A stretch of 14,430 bases of DNA from CAYLZO01 sp964387775 (GTDB taxonomy: Bacteria; Chloroflexota; Anaerolineae; JAAYZQ01). Position numbers and translations under genes: made by a program. Below, in pieces: positions 5,791 through 13,304 of this stretch (position 1 is its first letter; each line of letters opens with the position of its first letter). The stretch spans positions 1-14,430 of the forward strand of contig CAYLZO010000131.1 in assembly GCA_964387775.1 (NCBI GenBank), in the 5' to 3' direction. Under the pieces are notes generated by a model, which saw only the letters and a list, made by a program, of their open reading frames with translations, had not been told where the DNA came from and did no database searches.

Positions 5791-6975
5791 GTGATCGGCA
5801 GATTGCGAGGGATTCTAGAAGTCATCGAGTATCTGGACCCCACGGGCCAGGAGATCGTTCACCGTGTCCCGGAAGGAGGTTCGGGCGAGATCGTGCTGGG
5901 CTCACAGTGCATCGTCCGCGAGAACCAGGTGGCCATCTTTTTCCGGGATGGCCGGGCGCTGGACATGCTGGGGCCGGGCCGGCACACGCTGACCACGCTG
6001 AATATCCCGCTGCTGGTCAACTATCTCAAGATCCCGTTCGGCAGCAAGAGCCCCTTTCGCGCCGAGGTGGTTTTTTGCAACCTCAAGGACTACCTGGACC
6101 TGGATTGGGTGGCGCCCCAGCCAATCCCCTATCGTGATGCCGAGTTTGGCATGGTGCGATTGGGTACCCAGGGCAAGTTCGCCTTCCAGGTGGCCCGCCC
6201 GCAACTGTTCGTCAACCAGATCGTCGGCACGCAGGGACTGTATTCGACGGCCGACATCCTTGGCTTTTTGCAGAGCATCCTGCTCAGCCGCCTGACCGAC
6301 CTGTTGGGCGAGGTGCAAAGCGAATCGCTCAGCCTGCTGGACCTGCCGGCCCACTATGACGAGCTGGGCGCCGGGCTGCGGGCCAAATCCTCCGACGACT
6401 TTGAGCGGCTGGGCCTGCTGCTCAAGAGTGTCTACCTCACGGCCATCAGCATCCCGCCCGAGGTGGAGAAGGCCATCGACGAGCGGGCCAGCATGGGCGC
6501 CATCGGCAACATGCAGACCTACATGCAGTTCAAGGCGGCGCGGGCCTTGGGTGACGCGGCGCGCGTCGGCGCGGGCGAGGGCGGCTCCTTCGCCGGGATG
6601 GGCGTGGGGCTGGGCGCGGGCATGGGCTTGGGCACGGCTATGGCTTCTGCCATTGGTCAGGCGTTTCAGCCACAAGCGGGCGCTCCCGTGGCCCCGGCCA
6701 GTCAGGGCGCGGGCCTGGTGGATGGCTTTGCCGATCTGAAGAATCTCGTCGGCCAACAATTGACCCTCTCCGCCGAGGACAGGCAGGCGGCCACGGCCGC
6801 GCTCGATGCGCTGCTGCTGCAACTCACCTCCGCCACGGCGACGATGGCCGACGTCAAGACCGCCCGCCAGGCGGTGACGGGCCGCTTCCCCTGGTTGGAA
6901 GGGCCGCTGCAAACACTGCTCAACACGCCGGCCGCCCTCCAAATGCTGGGCCAGATTGCTGCGAGGTCGATGTAA
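5791..6975 (+). CDS. SPFH-domain protein, YdjI / 'virion core protein'-like
   Basis: This is a 394-residue protein with no signal peptide. The N-terminal portion (about 20-240) has the layout of the SPFH/YdjI family often labelled virion core protein: GSQCIVRENQVAIFFRDGRALDMLGPGRHTLTTLNIP, then KSPFRAEVVFCNLKDYLDLDWV, then FGMVRLGTQGKFAFQV. Relatives bind the cytoplasmic face of membranes and are linked to envelope-stress systems. A glycine-rich hydrophobic stretch near 260-290 (GMGVGLGAGMGLGTAM) is followed by a helical C terminus of about 100 residues. A C-terminal zinc ribbon, common in the family, is absent. The GTG start follows GGGGAGGTCAAC, which decides the start. It is the first gene of the five-gene block. 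Family assignment is good; the role is not known. Confidence 0.8.
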   Translation: MIGRLRGILEVIEYLDPTGQEIVHRVPEGGSGEIVLGSQCIVRENQVAIFFRDGRALDMLGPGRHTLTTLNIPLLVNYLKIPFGSKSPFRAEVVFCNLKDYLDLDWVAPQPIPYRDAEFGMVRLGTQGKFAFQVARPQLFVNQIVGTQGLYSTADILGFLQSILLSRLTDLLGEVQSESLSLLDLPAHYDELGAGLRAKSSDDFERLGLLLKSVYLTAISIPPEVEKAIDERASMGAIGNMQTYMQFKAARALGDAARVGAGEGGSFAGMGVGLGAGMGLGTAMASAIGQAFQPQAGAPVAPASQGAGLVDGFADLKNLVGQQLTLSAEDRQAATAALDALLLQLTSATATMADVKTARQAVTGRFPWLEGPLQTLLNTPAALQMLGQIAARSM

Positions 6976-6977
6976 CC

Positions 6978-8174
6978 ATGCCGCCCGCGCCACGGATCAA
7001 CAAACTGATCATTCTGGTCTACTTGCTGCTGACAATTGGCATCTTGGTCGCCGCGCTGGCCGTGCCCCAGGTGCGCGCCCTGGCCTACGCGCCGCTGCGC
7101 GACCTGATCGTGCCGCCGCCGGAGCCGGTCGTCGTCGCGGTGCTCTACTCCACCGAAAAGGCCGAGTGGCTGGCCACGGCCGTCGAGCGCTTCCAGGAGA
7201 CCAATCCCCGGCTGGAAGGCCATCCCATCGAGTTGGAGCTGAAAAAGATGGGTTCGCGCGAGATGTACCTGGCTGTGCTCGACGGCGACGAGCAGCCCGA
7301 CCTGATCAGCCCGGCCAGCATGTTGCAGATCTCCCTGCTGGAGGATCTATCGGCGGCCAAGTTTGGCCGGGCCGTGGTCGATTCGCGGGACACCGCGACC
7401 TGCCGCCCGGTGCTGGAGACGCCGCTGGTCCTGGTCGCCTGGCAAGAGCGGGCCGAGGTGCTGTGGGGCGATGATCCCAACAGCCACCTGTGGCTGCGCC
7501 TGCACGAAGCGGTGACGGCCGAGACCTGGGATAGCTACAACCATCCCGAGTGGGGGTACATCAAGTTTGGCCAGACCGATCCGCTGCGCTCCAACAGCGG
7601 CTTTCAGACCCTGCTGCTGATGACCTACAACTATTTCGACAAAACCAGCGGGCTGACCGGCAAGGACGTGCTTGACCCCGGCTACCAGGACTGGTACGCG
7701 CAGTTTGGCCGCAACGTGGCCAAGTTTGGCGACAGCACCGGCACCTTTATGCAAGAGATCGTGGCCTACGGGCCGAGCCTCTACGACCTGGTCGCCGTCT
7801 ACGAATCCACGGCCATCGAGCAGGCCGAGAACGCCGTTGGCCGCTACGGCGAGTTGCGGGTCTACTACCCGCCGGCCACCCACCTGAGTGACCATCCCTT
7901 TTGCGTGCTCCAGGCCGAGTGGGTCACAGGCCAGGAGGCCCGCGCCGCGCAGAGGTTTGTCGAGTTTCTGACGAGCCGCGAGATGCAAGAGTCGGCCCTG
8001 TTGCAGCATGGCTTCCGCCCGGTGGCAAACATCCCGCTGGACCAGGCTGGCAGCCCCTTCGAGCGCTACGCCGTCAACGGCCTGCGGACCGATCTGCCGC
8101 CCGAGGTCGAGACGCCGCCGGGCAACGTGCTCAACACACTGCTCGATTTCTGGACGCGGAACGTGGAACGATAG
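6978..8174 (+). CDS. Membrane-anchored extracellular solute-binding protein
   Basis: This 398-residue protein has an N-terminal membrane anchor at about residues 9-29 (LIILVYLLLTIGILVAALAV) without a lipobox, and the rest should lie outside the membrane. The ectodomain looks like an ABC-type solute-binding protein (SBP_bac_11-like): it starts VVVAVLYSTEKAEWL and has PDLISPASM, HPEWGYIKFGQTDPLRSNSG (189-208) and STGTFMQEIVAYGPSLYDLVAVYE. The same motifs recur in order in the next gene, so the two are paralogues from a tandem duplication. No dedicated permease is adjacent. The start ATG is two bases after the SPFH gene stop, indicating one transcript. It could be a sensor ectodomain rather than a transport component. 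The ligand is unknown. Confidence 0.82.
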   Translation: MPPAPRINKLIILVYLLLTIGILVAALAVPQVRALAYAPLRDLIVPPPEPVVVAVLYSTEKAEWLATAVERFQETNPRLEGHPIELELKKMGSREMYLAVLDGDEQPDLISPASMLQISLLEDLSAAKFGRAVVDSRDTATCRPVLETPLVLVAWQERAEVLWGDDPNSHLWLRLHEAVTAETWDSYNHPEWGYIKFGQTDPLRSNSGFQTLLLMTYNYFDKTSGLTGKDVLDPGYQDWYAQFGRNVAKFGDSTGTFMQEIVAYGPSLYDLVAVYESTAIEQAENAVGRYGELRVYYPPATHLSDHPFCVLQAEWVTGQEARAAQRFVEFLTSREMQESALLQHGFRPVANIPLDQAGSPFERYAVNGLRTDLPPEVETPPGNVLNTLLDFWTRNVER

Positions 8175-8188
8175 AAGGAAGGCAACCG

Positions 8189-9859
8189 ATGAAAACGGGA
8201 TTGAGATTTGTTCTGAGTTTGGTCGTCCTGTCCACGCAGCTGACTGCCTGCGGCGTGCCGGGCCTGGGCGACAAGACGGTGACGGTCAGCATCATTTACG
8301 GCTCGGAAAAGCAAGAGTGGCTGGAGCCGCTGGTGGAAGCGTACAACGCCCAGAAGCGCGAGACGGCTGGGGGAACAACCATCGTCGTCGAGGCCACGCC
8401 CATGGGCTCCATCGAGTCGGCGCGGGGCATCGTCGAGGGGCAGCTCCAGCCCACGGTTTGGAGCCCGGCCTCGTCGATCTATATCCCCGTGGCCAACGCC
8501 GAGTGGCGCGCCCGGGAGCACACCGACGACCTTGTGCCCGGCGAGCCGCCGGACCTGGTCATCAGCCCGGTGGTCATTGCCCTCTGGCTGCCCATGGCTG
8601 AAGCCCTGGGTTGGCCGAATGAGCCCATCGGCTGGGCCGACATCGCCGCAATGGCCATCTCTGAGGAGGGCTGGGCCGCCTACGGCTACCCGGAGTGGGG
8701 CACTTTCAAGTTCGGCCACACCCACCCCAACTACAGCAACAGCGGCATCGTCTCGGTCATCGCCGAGGCCTATGCCGGGGCGGGCAAACAGCGCGGCCTG
8801 ACGCTGGAAGATCTGCAAAATCCCCAGGTTCGCGACTTTATGGCCGAGGTGGAGAGCGCCATCATCCACTACGGTTCCAGCACCGGCTTTTTCGCAGGGC
8901 GTATGTTCGAGCGCGGGCCGTCCTACCTCAGCGCGGCGGTGATGTATGAGAACCTGGTGGTCGCCCAGGAGAGCAAACGCCTGGCCGGGCAGAGTTCACA
9001 ACTGCCCGTCGTCGCCATCTATCCCCAGGAGGGCACCTTCTGGAGCAACCATCCCTACGCCATCCTCAACGCGCCGTGGGTCACCGCCGAGCAGCGGGCC
9101 GCCGCCGAGGATTTTCAGGCTTTCCTGCTCGACCGGCCCCAGCAGCAGCGGGCCATCGAGTTGGGCTTTCGCCCGGCCGACGTCAACATCCCGCTGACCT
9201 CGCCGCTGGATGCCCAGCACGGCGTCGATCCCGGCCAGCCGCAGACCGTGCTCCAGATTCCGTCGGCGGAGGTGATCGCCGGCATCCAGGACCTGTGGAA
9301 AAAAGAGGCCAAAAAGCCGGTGGACCTGGTGGTGGTCATGGACGTGTCGGGCAGCATGCGGGGCGACAAAATCTCGGCAGCGCGCAGCAGCCTGCTCCAA
9401 TTCGTCGATCTGCTGGACGACCGCGACCGCCTGGAAATCGTGCTGTTCAGCCGGGACCTGGTTACGCTGTCGCCCCTGTCGCCGCTGGGCGAAAAACGCA
9501 ACGACATGCGCCGCCGCGTCTCGGGCATCGTCGAGGGGGGCGACACCCGGCTCTACGGCGCGGTCAAGATGGCCTACGACGAACTGCTGGACAAGGGCGA
9601 CCCTGACCACATCCGGGCCATGGTCGTCCTGTCTGACGGGGAAAACACCATCTGGGACATCGACCTGGATCAACTGCTCGCCCACATCGGCAGCTCTGGC
9701 GAGAGCGGCACAGCACCCAAGATTTTCACCATCGCCTTTGGCAGCGACGCCGACCGCGACGTGCTGCGCCGCATCGCCGAGATCACGGGGGGCAAACAGT
9801 ACGACGGCGATCCGCAGACGATTTACGAGGTCTATGCTGCCATCGCCACGTTTTTCTAG
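8189..9859 (+). CDS. Lipoprotein with solute-binding domain fused to a von Willebrand factor A domain
   Basis: This 556-residue surface lipoprotein has a signal peptide ending in the lipobox LTAC, with lipidated C21. Residues about 30-365 form a solute-binding domain paralogous to the preceding protein: YGSEKQEWL, WSPASS, YPEWGTFKFGHTHPNYSNSG (167-186) and STGFFAGRMFERGPSYLSAAVMYEN. Residues about 379-556 form a VWA domain with a complete metal-ion-dependent adhesion site: DVSGS (D385, S387, S389), T453 in GGDTRLYG, and D483 in VVLSDGENT. VWA domains of this type bind protein partners through a divalent metal. The ATG at 8189 follows GAAGGAAGG overlapping the end of the previous gene. The frame is open upstream to 7901, but that part overlaps the previous gene and lacks a signal peptide. 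Confidence 0.88.
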   Translation: MKTGLRFVLSLVVLSTQLTACGVPGLGDKTVTVSIIYGSEKQEWLEPLVEAYNAQKRETAGGTTIVVEATPMGSIESARGIVEGQLQPTVWSPASSIYIPVANAEWRAREHTDDLVPGEPPDLVISPVVIALWLPMAEALGWPNEPIGWADIAAMAISEEGWAAYGYPEWGTFKFGHTHPNYSNSGIVSVIAEAYAGAGKQRGLTLEDLQNPQVRDFMAEVESAIIHYGSSTGFFAGRMFERGPSYLSAAVMYENLVVAQESKRLAGQSSQLPVVAIYPQEGTFWSNHPYAILNAPWVTAEQRAAAEDFQAFLLDRPQQQRAIELGFRPADVNIPLTSPLDAQHGVDPGQPQTVLQIPSAEVIAGIQDLWKKEAKKPVDLVVVMDVSGSMRGDKISAARSSLLQFVDLLDDRDRLEIVLFSRDLVTLSPLSPLGEKRNDMRRRVSGIVEGGDTRLYGAVKMAYDELLDKGDPDHIRAMVVLSDGENTIWDIDLDQLLAHIGSSGESGTAPKIFTIAFGSDADRDVLRRIAEITGGKQYDGDPQTIYEVYAAIATFF

Positions 9860-9868
9860 GAGCAGTTT

Positions 9869-10588
9869 ATGCGTTCGCCATTCGTAACCGGTCTGTTTCA
9901 CCCACTCAACCTGGCGATGTTGGGCCTGGCGGCCCTGGCCGGGCTGGTGGCCGCCTGGTGGCTCTTTCCCCTGGGCTTGCTGCTTTGGCTGGGCATGGTC
10001 GTCGCCGTGTCGCGCGACCCGTCGCTGCGCTTCAGCCACGAGATGCAGAGCCGCGAGCCGATTGCCCAGCGCTTCCAGCGAACCTTTGACCGCATCGAGC
10101 GCGCCCAGGTCAGCGTCTTTAACAGTCTGGCCTCGGCGCCGGGCCGCACCCGCAAGGCCCTCCAGCCGGTGCAGGATGAACTGGAGGCGCTGACGACCCA
10201 GGCCTATCGCCTCTGCCGGCGCATGACGGCCCTGGAGAACTACCGGCTGGTCTCCGAGTCTACCTCCAACTTGCAGGCCGACCTGGAGCAGATCGACGAG
10301 GCCATCGGCAAGGCCGGTGATCCGCTGGTCAAGCAGCAATACGAGGACTCACGCCGGGCGATGTTGGAACGCATCGCCAAGCTGCGGCTGGTGGCCTCGG
10401 ACCTGGACCGGGTGGAAGCCCAACTGCTGGGCCTGGCCAACGAGATGGACGGCGTCGTGACCGAAGTCATCCGCCTCCAGGCTGCCGGCCCCGCCGACGC
10501 CGAGCGCGGCGTGTCGGCCCTGGTGAGTCAACTGCGTGAACAGGCAGCCCACCTGGCCAAGTCGGAACAGGAAGCTGTGCAAGTGTAA
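9869..10588 (+). CDS. Membrane-anchored coiled-coil protein of unknown function
   Basis: This protein has 239 residues. Residues about 12-48 form two closely spaced hydrophobic segments (NLAMLGLAALAGLVAAWWLF and PLGLLLWLGMVVAV) likely to make a membrane hairpin. The remaining 190 residues are charged and helical with coiled-coil character (for example LQADLEQIDEAIGKAGDPLVKQ and LRLVASDLDRVEAQLLGLANEM) and should lie in the cytoplasm. I do not recognise the family with confidence. The arrangement loosely recalls XpaC-like proteins found beside tellurite-resistance-type genes. It starts 9 bases after the VWA gene with AGGAG in the spacer, and the kinase gene follows at 12 bases, so co-expression is likely. 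A role as a membrane scaffold or a partner of the SPFH protein is a guess. Confidence 0.75.
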   Translation: MRSPFVTGLFHPLNLAMLGLAALAGLVAAWWLFPLGLLLWLGMVVAVSRDPSLRFSHEMQSREPIAQRFQRTFDRIERAQVSVFNSLASAPGRTRKALQPVQDELEALTTQAYRLCRRMTALENYRLVSESTSNLQADLEQIDEAIGKAGDPLVKQQYEDSRRAMLERIAKLRLVASDLDRVEAQLLGLANEMDGVVTEVIRLQAAGPADAERGVSALVSQLREQAAHLAKSEQEAVQV

Positions 10589-10600
10589 ATCGCCGAGCCT

Positions 10601-12967
10601 ATGCATCGAAACCCATCGCCCGCCTGGCTTCGCCGTCTGAGGTCCCGCTCTCTGCGGGACAAACTGCTCATTCCCATCACTGGGCTGATGCTGCTTTCCC
10701 TCCTGGGCAGCACCCTGGCCTTTATCGGCGGCACGGCGCTCACCCAGGATCAGCTCGTGCAGCAGCAGATCGCCGCCGATGCCGAGCGCGTCACGGCCTC
10801 GTTGGCGGCACGGTCCGAGACGACGTCCACCGCCGCCAACCTGCTGGCCAACGACCCCGAAGTACTGCGCACCGTGGCCGCAGACAGCGCCGACGCCCTG
10901 AGCATCCTCAACAACCGGGCCGTTCTGGTCCGCAGCCGCTTTGACGTGGACCTGATCCAGGTCTACGACCGCCAGGGACAGGCCCGCGCCAACCTGTTGA
11001 TCTCCAGTCTGTACCGCGAGTCGTCGCTCTTGGACTTGGTCGAGGCTGACACGCCGGTGGTGCGCGTCGTCGAGGGCCGGATGCTGCTGTTGACCCGGGC
11101 CGAGATGCCCGACGGCGCCGGTAGCGTCGTCGCTGGCATCGACCTGGAAACCGAGTTGAACCGCCTCGTCGCCCGCTACCGGCTGACCTCGGACCTGGGC
11201 TTGAGCCTGGGCGAGGCGCAGGTCGGCACGCGAGGGGATCTGCCCTTCGACTCGCGCCAGGATCGCAGCCAGGGCCTGCACAGCCAACGCGTGGCTTTGA
11301 CTCTGGGGCAGACGCCCCTCGACCTGCTCTTGGTGCGTTCCACGGCCGATATTGCTCGCGTGACGTCCACCGGGCTCCAGGTGATGGTCGGCAGCGCGCT
11401 GTTGACAACGCTGCTGTTGGTTGGCCTGGGGGTGGTTCTCACCCGGGCCATTGCCCGGCCGGTTCAACACCTATCGGCCACCGCCGAGGCTGTGGCCCAC
11501 GGCGATCTGACCCGGCGTGCCGACCTGGCCCGGCGCGGATCCTGGTTGGGCGTTGGCCAGGGCGACGAGATTGGGCGGCTGGCCAGTGCCTTCAACGGCA
11601 TGGTTGCCGAGCTGCAAGAACTGTACAGAGACCTGGAGGCCAAGGTGACAGCGCGCACCCAGGAGCTGTCGACGGCGGCCGACGTGGCGCACGCCATCTC
11701 GGCCAGCCTGGATCCCGACGTGGTGCTGCGCATGGCCGTGGAGCTGATCCACCGCAGCCTGGGCTTTCACTTTGCCGCGGTGCTGATCATTGAGCCTGGC
11801 GCGGAGACGCTGGTGCTCCGGGAGGCGGCCGGCGCGGCCGCCTCGGCGCTCAAGGAGCGCGGGCTAGAACTGCCTATCACGGCCGGCTCGCTGGTGGGCA
11901 CCGCAGCCGCTGAACGCAAAGCATCTGTGGTGCAGGACGTGGCGTCGGCCGCCAATTACCTGGAACTGCCCGAGCTGCGAACGACACGGTCTGAAGTGGC
12001 CATCCCGCTCCTGGTGGGCGATACCGTCATTGGCGTGCTCGACGTGCAGAGCGCCCGGCCCCACGCCTTCCCCGGCGACGTGGTCCAGATCCTGACCACC
12101 CTGGCCAACCAGATCGCCACGGGCATGCATCATGCCCGCCTCTACGAGCAGGTGCAGCGCCACGCGGCCGAGCTGGAAGAGCGGGTGGCCGAGCGCACAC
12201 GCGAGCTGGCCGAAGCTAACGAGCGTTTGAAAGAGCTGGACCAGCTCAAGTCCAAGTTTGTATTCGACGCCTCCCACGAGCTCAAGACGCCCCTGACGTC
12301 CATCAAGGGCTACGGAGACTTGTTGGTGCGAGGTGCGGCCGGCACGCTATCGGAAGACCAGCGCAGGTTCCTGGAGATCATGAGCGGCAATACCGAGCGG
12401 CTCATCGCCCTGATCAACGACCTGCTCGACATCTCACGCATCGAGGCCGGCCGCGAGCAACAGCCGCTGCAAGAGGTGAGGCTCGACACGGTGGTCTCGC
12501 AGGTGGTGGGCGCCCAGCAGCCCCAGGCCCGGGCCGCGGGCCTGGCCCTCATCGCCGAGAATGGCAAGGACCTGCCCGTGGTGCGGGGCAACTACAACCA
12601 GTTGGTCCAGGTGGTCACCAACCTGGTGGCCAATGCCCTCAACTACACCCCGGCGGGCATGGTCCGGGTACGGACCTACCTGGACGACGGGCGCAAGCGC
12701 GTCTGCCTGGAGGTCCGGGACACGGGCATGGGCATCCCGGAGGAAGAGCTATCACGCATCTTTGAGCGCTTCTATCGCAGCCCCCGGGTGCGCGAGTCGG
12801 GCATCCAGGGCACGGGCCTGGGGCTGGCCATCGTCAAAGAGATTGTCATCCTGCACGGCGGTGGAATCGAGGTGGATAGTGTGGTAGGCAAGGGCAGCAC
12901 CTTCCGTGTGTGGCTGCCGCCGGCTAATGGGCCTGGTCCCAATGGCGAAACCTTAACCAATCATTAA
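10601..12967 (+). CDS. Sensor histidine kinase: extracellular sensor, HAMP, GAF, HisKA, HATPase
   Basis: This 788-residue transmembrane kinase has a first membrane segment near 21-44, an extracellular sensor of about 210 residues, a second membrane segment near 258-282, HAMP (RPVQHLSATAEAVAHGDL to about 345), a short coiled coil, GAF (about 362-505), a second coiled coil and the catalytic core. The phosphorylated histidine is H559 in FDASHELKTPLTSIKGY. The ATP-binding boxes follow: NLVANALNYTP near 673-683, DTGMGIP near 706, FERFYR and GTGLGLAIVKE. This core is of the PhoR/WalK class. Its place between Pst genes and a Pho box makes phosphate sensing the leading idea, but the GAF domain and large sensor differ from simple PhoR, and no response regulator gene is in the window. 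The ATG at 10601 has only a weak upstream site, so the exact start is less certain than the family. Confidence 0.92.
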   Translation: MHRNPSPAWLRRLRSRSLRDKLLIPITGLMLLSLLGSTLAFIGGTALTQDQLVQQQIAADAERVTASLAARSETTSTAANLLANDPEVLRTVAADSADALSILNNRAVLVRSRFDVDLIQVYDRQGQARANLLISSLYRESSLLDLVEADTPVVRVVEGRMLLLTRAEMPDGAGSVVAGIDLETELNRLVARYRLTSDLGLSLGEAQVGTRGDLPFDSRQDRSQGLHSQRVALTLGQTPLDLLLVRSTADIARVTSTGLQVMVGSALLTTLLLVGLGVVLTRAIARPVQHLSATAEAVAHGDLTRRADLARRGSWLGVGQGDEIGRLASAFNGMVAELQELYRDLEAKVTARTQELSTAADVAHAISASLDPDVVLRMAVELIHRSLGFHFAAVLIIEPGAETLVLREAAGAAASALKERGLELPITAGSLVGTAAAERKASVVQDVASAANYLELPELRTTRSEVAIPLLVGDTVIGVLDVQSARPHAFPGDVVQILTTLANQIATGMHHARLYEQVQRHAAELEERVAERTRELAEANERLKELDQLKSKFVFDASHELKTPLTSIKGYGDLLVRGAAGTLSEDQRRFLEIMSGNTERLIALINDLLDISRIEAGREQQPLQEVRLDTVVSQVVGAQQPQARAAGLALIAENGKDLPVVRGNYNQLVQVVTNLVANALNYTPAGMVRVRTYLDDGRKRVCLEVRDTGMGIPEEELSRIFERFYRSPRVRESGIQGTGLGLAIVKEIVILHGGGIEVDSVVGKGSTFRVWLPPANGPGPNGETLTNH

Positions 12968-12991
12968 CATCGAGTTAAACAAACTTTAAAA
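12953..12991 (+). promoter_or_regulatory. Candidate Pho box: four TTAA-type hexamers with exact 11-bp spacing
   Basis: The hexamers are TTAACC (12953), TTAACA (12964), TTAAAC (12975) and TTAAAA (12986), each start exactly 11 bp after the one before. This is the organisation of the Bacillus PhoP-binding region (TTAACA-like repeats, one per helical turn). They overlap the last codons and stop of the kinase gene in an otherwise GC-rich sequence. With the -10 at 13001-13006, the array would span about -60 to -22 relative to a start near 13013, the position expected for PhoP activation. It probably switches on the zinc-ribbon/pstS transcript when phosphate is low. Confidence 0.8.
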
Positions 12992-13000
12992 CTCGTCGGG

Positions 13001-13006
13001 CATAAT
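13001..13006 (+). promoter_or_regulatory. Probable -10 element CATAAT downstream of the Pho box
   Basis: CATAAT matches the sigma-70 type TATAAT at five of six bases and lies nine bases after the last Pho-box hexamer. There is no consensus -35; the last hexamers occupy that place, as in activator-dependent Pho promoters. The predicted start is near 13013. Confidence 0.6.
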
Positions 13007-13016
13007 CTTCCACGAT

Positions 13017-13033
13017 GGACCGTATCACGGTCC
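13017..13033 (+). promoter_or_regulatory. Short 5'-UTR hairpin (GGACCGT-ATC-ACGGTCC)
   Basis: A perfect 7-bp stem with a three-base loop lies a few bases after the predicted transcription start and about 33 bases before the first start codon. It is followed by GTTCTGATTCTG, not a U-run. A role in protecting the 5' end of the mRNA is more likely than termination. Confidence 0.5.
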
Positions 13034-13066
13034 GTTCTGATTCTGCTTGAGAGAGGAGCCTACACG

Positions 13067-13240
13067 ATGCCTTTGCGTTACTGGTACCACTGTGATCACT
13101 GCGAGTACCGTGCCCTGCGTTACCGAAACGTCCGGCGCTGTCCTGAATGTGGTGGAAATCTGATCCGAGAACAAGAGGTGCAAGATGGAGCGAGGCCGCA
13201 GGAGAGCGGCCAGAATTTGCTCCAGGCGACGGGCCAATAG
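13067..13240 (+). CDS. Small zinc-ribbon protein (57 aa), first gene after the Pho box
   Basis: This short ORF starts with ATG at 13067 behind a good GAGAGGAG site and ends with TAG at 13238-13240. The protein begins MPLRYWYHCDHCEYRALRY and contains C9-x2-C12 and C25-x2-C28 (RRCPECGG), a rubredoxin-like or zinc-ribbon knuckle pair, so it should bind one zinc (or iron). The C-terminal 20 residues are polar and probably disordered. It has no signal peptide and should be cytoplasmic. It lies alone between the candidate Pho promoter and pstS, so it would be made first under phosphate starvation. I do not know its function; a small adaptor or nucleic-acid-binding protein are options. The strong ribosome-binding site and four well-placed cysteines support a real gene. 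Confidence 0.75.
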   Translation: MPLRYWYHCDHCEYRALRYRNVRRCPECGGNLIREQEVQDGARPQESGQNLLQATGQ

Positions 13241-13304
13241 GGCGCCGGCGATCCATTCCTACGGCACCTATCGCTGCAATTTCCTCAAAAAACGGGAGAG
13301 ATCT

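Noticed and set aside
7901..8188. Upstream extension of the SBP-VWA gene
   Set aside because: It overlaps the preceding gene in another frame and would hide an obvious lipoprotein signal peptide; the ATG at 8189 has a clear ribosome-binding site.
8996..10339. Long minus-strand ORF (447 codons) opposite the VWA and coiled-coil genes
   Set aside because: Shadow frame: composition is biased to H, D, Q, A and G, there is no recognisable domain, and both opposite genes are better supported.
13185..13304. Upstream extension of pstS2 by 40 codons
   Set aside because: The extra residues are arginine-rich, overlap the zinc-ribbon gene and would precede a textbook lipoprotein signal; the ATG at 13305 is correct.
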